This document shows, in pieces, positions 59,497 to 64,000 of a stretch of 64,000 nucleotides of DNA. The stretch covers positions 248,001 to 312,000 of the forward strand of contig NZ_JXTJ01000007.1 in the NCBI RefSeq assembly GCF_001509835.1, given 5' to 3'. Each line of letters starts with the position of its first letter. Position 1 is the stretch's first letter. The position numbers and the translations under genes were made by a program. The stretch is from Allobosea sp. WAO. GTDB lineage: Bacteria; Pseudomonadota; Alphaproteobacteria; Rhizobiales; Beijerinckiaceae. The notes beneath the pieces are model-generated. The model saw only the letters and a list, made by a program, of their open reading frames with translations. It had not been told where the DNA came from and searched no databases.

Positions 59497-60801
59497 TCAG
59501 GCGACCCGCTTGATCTTGAGGGCCTTGAGATAGTCGAGCGGCGCCGCCGGATCGAACTTGACGCCATCGAAGAAGGTCTCGACGCCGCGGCTGTCGCCGG
59601 TCGGGGCCCCGGCGACCCCGAGCGCCTTGGCGGCCTCGCGCCAAAGATCGGCGCGGTTGGTCTTGTCGACCAGCGCCTTGATGGCGATCGTCGGCTCGAA
59701 CTTGCCCCAGCGGATGTTCTCCGCGACGAACCAGGTGTCGAGGCTCTTCCAGGGATAGGAGGAGGAGCCGCCCTCTCCCCAGAACTTCATGTAGAGTTTG
59801 GTGCCCTTGGCCTCGCGGCCATTGCCGTAGTTGATGTCGCCCTGCAGGCGCTTGTTGATGTCGCCGACCGGGACGTTGAACCATTGCCGCTTGCCGACAA
59901 TCTCGGACAGTTCCTGGCGGTTCTCCATCCTGTCCGCCCATTGCTGGGCTTCCATCACCGCCATCAGGATGGCCTGCGTCGCCTTCGGATTGGCGTCGAC
60001 GAAATCGGCGCGCATGCCGAGGATCTTCTCGGGGTGTCGGGCCCAGAGCTCGCCGGTGGTCAGCGCGGTGTAGCCGATGTTCTGGTTGACGAGCTGCTCG
60101 TTCCAGGGCTCGCCGACGCAGAAGCAGTCCATGGTGCCGACCTTCATGTTCGCCACCATCTGCGGCGGCGGCACGACGATGACCTTGATGTCGGTGTCGG
60201 GGTCGATGCCGCCGGCGGCGAGCCAATAGCGGATCCAGAGATCGTGGGTGCCGCCCGGGAAGGTCATGGCGGCGGTCAGTTCCTTGCCGGCGGCCTTCTT
60301 GCGCTCGAAGGCCTGCTTCAGCGGCGCGGCGTCCTTCTGGACGTTCAGGTCCTTGTACTCGTTGGAGACCGAGATCGCCTGGCCGTCCTCGTTGAGATTC
60401 AGCAGCGTGTACATCGGCAGGGGCTGGCCGTTCTGCATGACCTTGCCGGTGGCGTAGAGATGCGTCTTCGGCCGCAGGATGTGGCCGCCATCGATGCCAT
60501 TGTTCTTGAAGCCGAGCGCCATGTTGTCGCGCGTCGCGCCCCAGGAGGCCTGCTTGGCGATGTCCATATCGGGCAGGCCGTATTTGGCGAAGAGCCCCTT
60601 CTCCTTGGCGATGATCAGCGGCGAAGCGTCGGTCAGGGCGATGTAGCCGAGGCGTGTGCCCTTGACCTCCGGGCCGGCGCCTTGCGCGAACGCGCCGGCG
60701 GGCAGCGCGAGCCGCGCTGCGCCCAGCAGCGCCGCGGCGCCCGAGAGCCGCAGCAGCTTGCGGCGGCTGGGTTTAGCTCTTGTCTCGATCGTCTCGCTCA
60801 T
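59497..60801 (-). CDS. nrtA: Nitrate ABC transporter substrate-binding protein, Tat-exported
   Basis: 434 residues. The N-terminus PSRRKLLRLSGAAALLGAAR is a twin-arginine signal ending AGAFA. The NrtA fold has GYIALTDASPLIIAKEKGLF, GGTHDLWIRYWLAAGG, VVPPPQMVANMKVGTMDCFC and VGEPWNEQLVNQNIGY, the NrtA/NasS nitrate pocket. It captures nitrate in the periplasm for NrtB/NrtD. GAGG precedes the ATG at 60801. It is the first gene of the structural operon, behind a sigma-54 promoter and NasT leader. Confidence 0.94.
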   Translation of the reverse strand: MSETIETRAKPSRRKLLRLSGAAALLGAARLALPAGAFAQGAGPEVKGTRLGYIALTDASPLIIAKEKGLFAKYGLPDMDIAKQASWGATRDNMALGFKNNGIDGGHILRPKTHLYATGKVMQNGQPLPMYTLLNLNEDGQAISVSNEYKDLNVQKDAAPLKQAFERKKAAGKELTAAMTFPGGTHDLWIRYWLAAGGIDPDTDIKVIVVPPPQMVANMKVGTMDCFCVGEPWNEQLVNQNIGYTALTTGELWARHPEKILGMRADFVDANPKATQAILMAVMEAQQWADRMENRQELSEIVGKRQWFNVPVGDINKRLQGDINYGNGREAKGTKLYMKFWGEGGSSSYPWKSLDTWFVAENIRWGKFEPTIAIKALVDKTNRADLWREAAKALGVAGAPTGDSRGVETFFDGVKFDPAAPLDYLKALKIKRVA

Positions 60802-60852
60802 CAATCGCCTCGCTTGGGAATGCCGGATCGAAGTCGGGGAGCAGCCGGAACG

Positions 60853-60900
60853 AAAAACGCCGCGCGAATGCACCCGGTCAGGCACGTTCGACAGCGGCGT
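60853..60900 (-). terminator. Intrinsic terminator in the nrtA leader, overlapping hairpin P2
   Basis: On the - strand ACGCCGC (60900-60894) pairs exactly with GCGGCGT (60863-60857) and is followed by a run of five T (60857-60853). The loop carries a nested CGAA/TTCG and TGC/GCA stem. The left arm lies inside hairpin P2 (60906-60891), so only one can form at a time. It ends about 50 bases before the nrtA start. Confidence 0.75.
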
Positions 60901-60946
60901 TGCTGTGCGTTCGGTCAGGAAATCGGCGCGGGCAGCCTTGGCCGCG
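60891..60946 (-). ncRNA. NasT (ANTAR)-binding leader RNA: hairpins P1 and P2
   Basis: P1 is CGCGGCC (60946-60940), loop AAGGCT (60939-60934), GCCCGCG (60933-60927), with one C-C mismatch. P2 is ACAGC (60906-60902), loop AACGCC (60901-60896), GCTGT (60895-60891), perfect. Both are six-base loops with A at position 1 and G at position 4, the rule for ANTAR-domain antiterminators (NasR, EutV, NasT). P1 would begin two or three bases from the predicted transcript start. P2 blocks the terminator when bound. Confidence 0.75.
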
Positions 60947-60960
60947 TCACTGGAATGCCT

Positions 60961-60976
60961 ACAAGGAGCGTGCCAA
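60961..60976 (-). promoter_or_regulatory. Sigma-54 (RpoN) promoter of the nrtA-nasA-nirA operon
   Basis: TTGGCACGCTCCTTGT on the - strand matches TGGCAC-N5-TTGC with the -24 GG and a -12 GT in place of GC. The predicted start lies near 60949, just before hairpin P1. This implies NtrC-type activation under nitrogen limitation, in addition to NasT. I found no clear NtrC site in the rest of the 60977-61110 gap. Confidence 0.75.
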
Positions 60977-61110
60977 CTGCCGGACGGCCGTGAAAGTGAC
61001 AGACTCTCAAAGTGTTAGGAGGCGAGTGCCCTGGAATCCGGCATTTCGCGCGATGATGCTGCGGCGCACAATTTATCCGCGACAGCACAAAAACTATGCA
61101 GAACTTCCGA

Positions 61111-62157
61111 TCAGGAGGAACTGTCCATAAATAGGGCAGGCCGGAACATCGCCCGCGCCTGCGCGAGCATATCGGCCGTTCGCGCGGCCTGCCCTGCCGC
61201 CTCCATGCGCGCCAAAATCCAGTCGGCATGGGCGGGATTGGGCCTCAATGCCTCCCGGTCGAAACGAATGAAGCGCTCGACCTTGCGCGGTGGCCTGCCT
61301 CCCCCCTGGCTCAGGCTGAAGCGAAGCACCGGCTCGATCAGTTCGGCAGGCAGCGCCAGCCGGTCCGGCCGCGACAGGTGAAGGGCGAGACGCTCGCCAT
61401 TGGCGGGATCGCCGACCCAGTCGCTGGCCCGCAGGATCGCGGCATTGAGCCGTGCCACCGCATTCGAGCGTTGGTCGGCATCGTCGGCGCGCCAGGCCAG
61501 CACCTTGTCGGGGCAGTCGCGGCGCAGATCGACGCCGCAATGAAGCATGGCGCCGATGCCGGCGGCGACCGCGGCAGCGTTCCAGGGCGCACCGGCGCAG
61601 AAACCGTCGACGCGCCCGCTGCTCAACGCCTCCACCGTCTGCGGCGGCGGCACCACCTCGAAGCGGATGTCGTCGCCGAGCTTCAGCCCACCCTTCGCCA
61701 GCCATTCGCAGAGCAGATAGGTATGGCTTGAGAAGCCGAAGACCGCAGCGAAGGTGAGTTGCGGCAGGCCGGAAGCCTTGCGGCGTGCGACCAAGGCGGC
61801 GAGCGCCGCCGCCGAAACCATGGGATTGGCGAGGTCGCCCTGCGCCAGCCTCGCGAGCTCCTCGAAGCGCCGCAGCGAGAGGGTGATGGCGCTGCCATCG
61901 AGGTTGAGGGCGATCGGCACCGCCATAGGCGCCCTGACGCCGCCGATGCCGAGCGTCGCCGCGACCGCGGCCGGGCCGAGCATATGGGCAGCATCGAGCA
62001 GGCGGACATTGAGCTTGTCGCGCAGGTTCGACCAGGAGACCTCGCGCACCAGTTCGAGATCGAGCCCCTCGACCTCGGCGAAGCCCTCATCCTTGGCGGC
62101 GACGATCAGCGCGGAATCGATCAGCGGCATGAAGCCGACCCGCAGATGCAGCGTCAT
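61111..62157 (-). CDS. nasS: Nitrate sensor NasS (NrtA-like, cytosolic)
   Basis: 348 residues, no signal peptide, so cytosolic. The NrtA-type fold is seen in RVGFMPLIDSALIVAAKDEGF, SWSNLRDKLNVRLLDAAHML, FGFSSHTYLLCEWLAKGGL, VVPPPQTVEALSSGRVDGFC and AGAPWNAAAV. In Paracoccus, Azotobacter and Bradyrhizobium, NasS binds NasT without nitrate and releases it when nitrate binds. It overlaps nasT as ATGA, giving a fixed ratio of sensor to antiterminator. Confidence 0.94.
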   Translation of the reverse strand: MTLHLRVGFMPLIDSALIVAAKDEGFAEVEGLDLELVREVSWSNLRDKLNVRLLDAAHMLGPAAVAATLGIGGVRAPMAVPIALNLDGSAITLSLRRFEELARLAQGDLANPMVSAAALAALVARRKASGLPQLTFAAVFGFSSHTYLLCEWLAKGGLKLGDDIRFEVVPPPQTVEALSSGRVDGFCAGAPWNAAAVAAGIGAMLHCGVDLRRDCPDKVLAWRADDADQRSNAVARLNAAILRASDWVGDPANGERLALHLSRPDRLALPAELIEPVLRFSLSQGGGRPPRKVERFIRFDREALRPNPAHADWILARMEAAGQAARTADMLAQARAMFRPALFMDSSS

Positions 62158-62738
62158 TTCAGCACCTCGGCGGCCGTGATGATCGAACGGGCGATGTCGA
62201 CGAGCTTGCGCTTCTCGTTCATCGCGGTCTTGCGCAGGAGGGCATAGGCCTCCTCCTCGGTCAGGCTCTTCAGCCGCATGACGATGCCCTTGGCGCGGTC
62301 GATCGTCTTGCGGTCGTCGAGCTGCGAACGGGCCTCGTCGAGTTCCTGCTGGAGGCGGCTAAAGGCGTTGAAGCGGCTGATGCAGGTCTGCAGGATCGGT
62401 TTCAGCCGCTCCTTCTTCAGCCCGTCGACGATATAGGCGGAGACCCCGGCCTCGACCGCCTCCTCGATCGAGGCCTCGTCGGATTGGTCGACGAACATGG
62501 TGATCGGGCGCTTCACATGACGGCTGACCAGGAACATGTCGGCGAGCGCGTCGCGGCTCGGATTCTCGAGGTCGATGACCACGACATCGGGATCGTGCCG
62601 CTCGATGGCGGCGACGAGGCCGTTGGTGCCTGCGAGCAGCACGATCTCATGCGGGCCCGCCTCGCGCAGGCCTTCCTGGATGATCGCGGCGCGAACCGGA
62701 TTGGCATCGACGATCAGGATTTTGATGCTGCTGGCCAT
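62154..62738 (-). CDS. nasT: Nitrate-responsive antiterminator NasT (receiver-ANTAR)
   Basis: 194 residues. A pseudo-receiver N-terminus (IKILIVDANPVRAAIIQEGL, VVVIDLENPSRDALADMF) is followed by the coiled coil and ANTAR RNA-binding domain from about 130: LDDRKTIDRAKGIVMRLKSL and EEEAYALLRKTAMNEKRKLV. It binds two-hairpin leaders and stops terminator formation; the matching leader is at 60853-60946. The MASSIKILIV start at 62738 fits the family. The 267 bases upstream (62739-63005) hold no other feature I can support. Confidence 0.95.
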   Translation of the reverse strand: MASSIKILIVDANPVRAAIIQEGLREAGPHEIVLLAGTNGLVAAIERHDPDVVVIDLENPSRDALADMFLVSRHVKRPITMFVDQSDEASIEEAVEAGVSAYIVDGLKKERLKPILQTCISRFNAFSRLQQELDEARSQLDDRKTIDRAKGIVMRLKSLTEEEAYALLRKTAMNEKRKLVDIARSIITAAEVLK

Positions 62739-63005
62739 CTCGCCCGGTGCGGAAGCAATGCCACGGCACTGCAGGATTTGGGCCAGAAGGGGAGCGCCGA
62801 CAAGGCGCGCAGGCGACAATGCGTGACTTCGGACACTCGCGAGCGAAGCCGAGGCCTGATCAGTCAATCTGGAAAATGGCGCGAGCGACCGCGATCGACC
62901 CGACGACGCAGCGTCGGCTCTTTTCGGCCTCTGGCCCGGGTTCGGGTAGACTGGCTAGCCTTCGCCAGCGGGCCGTCTCCGGCAATCATGCCTGCAATGG
63001 GGCCA

Positions 63006-64000
63006 TCATTCCGGCGTGAGTGGGTCATGCGTTGCGGGGCGCGCGGCCGCGATGCTCAAACGACCATGGCCGACATGAACGTGAGAACCCGCACCGCCGC
63101 CCCATAGCAGCCCAAGCTGCGAGACGATGTGGCCTCCGAACTGCTCATAGGGAATCCTGATCGAGGTCAGCCAGGGCGCCAGCCACGCGTTCAACGCGTT
63201 ACCATCGACGCCGACCAGCGAGCAGGCCTCCGGCACAGCGATGCCGTGCTCCCGCGCCAGCCGATAAGCTCCGTAGGCGATCAGGTCGCTGACGCAGAAG
63301 ATGCCGGCCGGCCAGCCGCCTGCCGAGGCGAGCGCGGTCGCTGCGGCATAGCCGACCTCGATATGATTCAGCCCCTCTGCGCCGACGCGCCGGACGGCGC
63401 CGGCCGGGATGCCGCACTCCTCAAGCCGGGCGATGAAACCGGCGGCCCGCTCAGCCGTGCTCGAGGCGTTCTGCGCGGCCATGAGGACCGCCGGGCGAGC
63501 AATGCCGCGAGCCAGCATGTAATCGGCGGCATCGGCTCCCGCGCGGCGATCGTCGATGCCGACGAATGTGCCGCCGCCGAAAGGGCTACGCCGGGCGACG
63601 AACACCAGCGGATCGCCGCGCTGGACCGCTTTCTGCAATCCGCGGCTGCGGACCGCACTGACCATGACATAGCCGGCGACGAACTGGCGGCGCATCGCGT
63701 CCAGGTATTCGTCCTGTAGCTCCGGCCGGTCATGGGTGTCGCACAGGATCGTCACATAGCCGGCATTGCGCAGTGCGGCCTCGGTCGAGACCGCAATCGC
63801 CGCCATGGCCGGGTTGTCGAGATTGGAGGACAGCATCGCGACGATACGGCTGGCCCGGCGCTTCAGAGCCTGCCCGACCGGGTTGGGTCGATAGCCCAGC
63901 CGCGCGATCGCGTCTTCGACCCGCGCGACCGTGTCGGCCGAGGCGCGCCCGCGCTTGCCGTTGACGACGCGCGAGACGGTCGCGACCGAGACGCCGGCCT
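63006..64000 (-). CDS. LacI-family transcriptional regulator, 5' end cut by window edge
   Basis: About 331 residues are present. The helix-turn-helix enters from the right edge: AGVSVATVSRVVNGKRGRAS then VEDAIARLGYRPNPVGQALK, the LacI/GalR DNA-binding signature. The periplasmic-binding-protein-like core follows (IVAMLSSNLDNPAMAAIAVS, GVDGNALNAWLAPWLTSIRI). The effector is unknown. It lies on the - strand next to nasT with a 267-base gap and no sign of shared function; its targets probably lie beyond 64000. Confidence 0.93.
   Translation of the reverse strand, partial: AGVSVATVSRVVNGKRGRASADTVARVEDAIARLGYRPNPVGQALKRRASRIVAMLSSNLDNPAMAAIAVSTEAALRNAGYVTILCDTHDRPELQDEYLDAMRRQFVAGYVMVSAVRSRGLQKAVQRGDPLVFVARRSPFGGGTFVGIDDRRAGADAADYMLARGIARPAVLMAAQNASSTAERAAGFIARLEECGIPAGAVRRVGAEGLNHIEVGYAAATALASAGGWPAGIFCVSDLIAYGAYRLAREHGIAVPEACSLVGVDGNALNAWLAPWLTSIRIPYEQFGGHIVSQLGLLWGGGAGSHVHVGHGRLSIAAARPATHDPLTPE

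Overview
The window reads as chromosomal DNA of a GC-rich alphaproteobacterium of the order Hyphomicrobiales (Rhizobiales). The evidence is the pckA / chvI-chvG / hprK-manX-ptsH / ahcY synteny block, a Tyr-type DivL kinase, a TsaE-phosphotransferase fusion, an addB-addA pair, a FYDLN-acid (TIGR02300) gene close to a tRNA-Ala, and NasTS nitrate control. A Bosea-like genome is my best guess, but the genus is inference. I see no phage, insertion sequence, CRISPR array or conjugation gene, so this is mostly core genome with a few accessory cassettes.

Layout. 1-7.3 kb: partial pckA (-), a HugZ-like haem/FMN-fold gene (-), then the ChvI-ChvG two-component system, a short HprK, EIIA(Man) and HPr (a regulatory PTS without transport components), and ahcY. 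ahcY is preceded by a long AT-rich palindrome and by a hairpin that covers its Shine-Dalgarno. 7.3-21.7 kb: AI-2E transporter (-), then a + strand series: divL, tsaE-amgK fusion, murU-like nucleotidyltransferase, addB, addA, trxA. 21.8-33.6 kb: doxX, penicillin-binding protein 1A behind a perfect CtrA box, hrpB helicase, a glutamine amidotransferase, a CitMHS-like antiporter, a Bcr/CflA efflux pump, a vWA protein, cmk, the FYDLN-acid protein and tRNA-Ala(GGC). 33.6-37.9 kb: envelope and redox proteins (Sco, L,D-transpeptidase lipoprotein, DsbA-like, transglutaminase-like peptidase).

37.9-43.5 kb is a heavy-metal cassette. A MerR/CadR-type regulator diverges from a five-gene operon: P-type ATPase, isoprenylcysteine-methyltransferase-like protein, LspA paralogue, frameshifted PCu(A)C-like protein and CDF efflux pump. 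43.7-46.4 kb: a membrane GT2 glycosyltransferase with an N-terminal MshEN-like domain, then a second Sco with a small membrane protein. 46.5-50.4 kb: a small catabolic locus (atypical SDR, enolase-superfamily dehydratase, GntR regulator, Bug-type solute receptor) around paired inverted operator sites.

50.4-62.7 kb is a complete nitrate assimilation locus on the - strand: nasT, nasS, then nrtA, NAD(P)H-FAD oxidoreductase, nasA, nrtB, nrtD, nirA and an Fe-S/FAD/NADPH flavoprotein. The 309 bases between nasS and nrtA hold a good sigma-54 promoter. It is followed by two hexaloop hairpins of the ANTAR-binding type, the second mutually exclusive with an intrinsic terminator. This is a readable NasT antitermination leader and the best regulatory find here. 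The window ends inside a LacI-family regulator gene.

Themes that connect genes: DivL acts in the CckA-CtrA pathway and a CtrA box lies before the PBP1A gene; TsaE-AmgK and MurU suggest peptidoglycan-sugar recycling; NasS and NasT sense nitrate and act on the leader; the flavoprotein probably feeds electrons to NirA.
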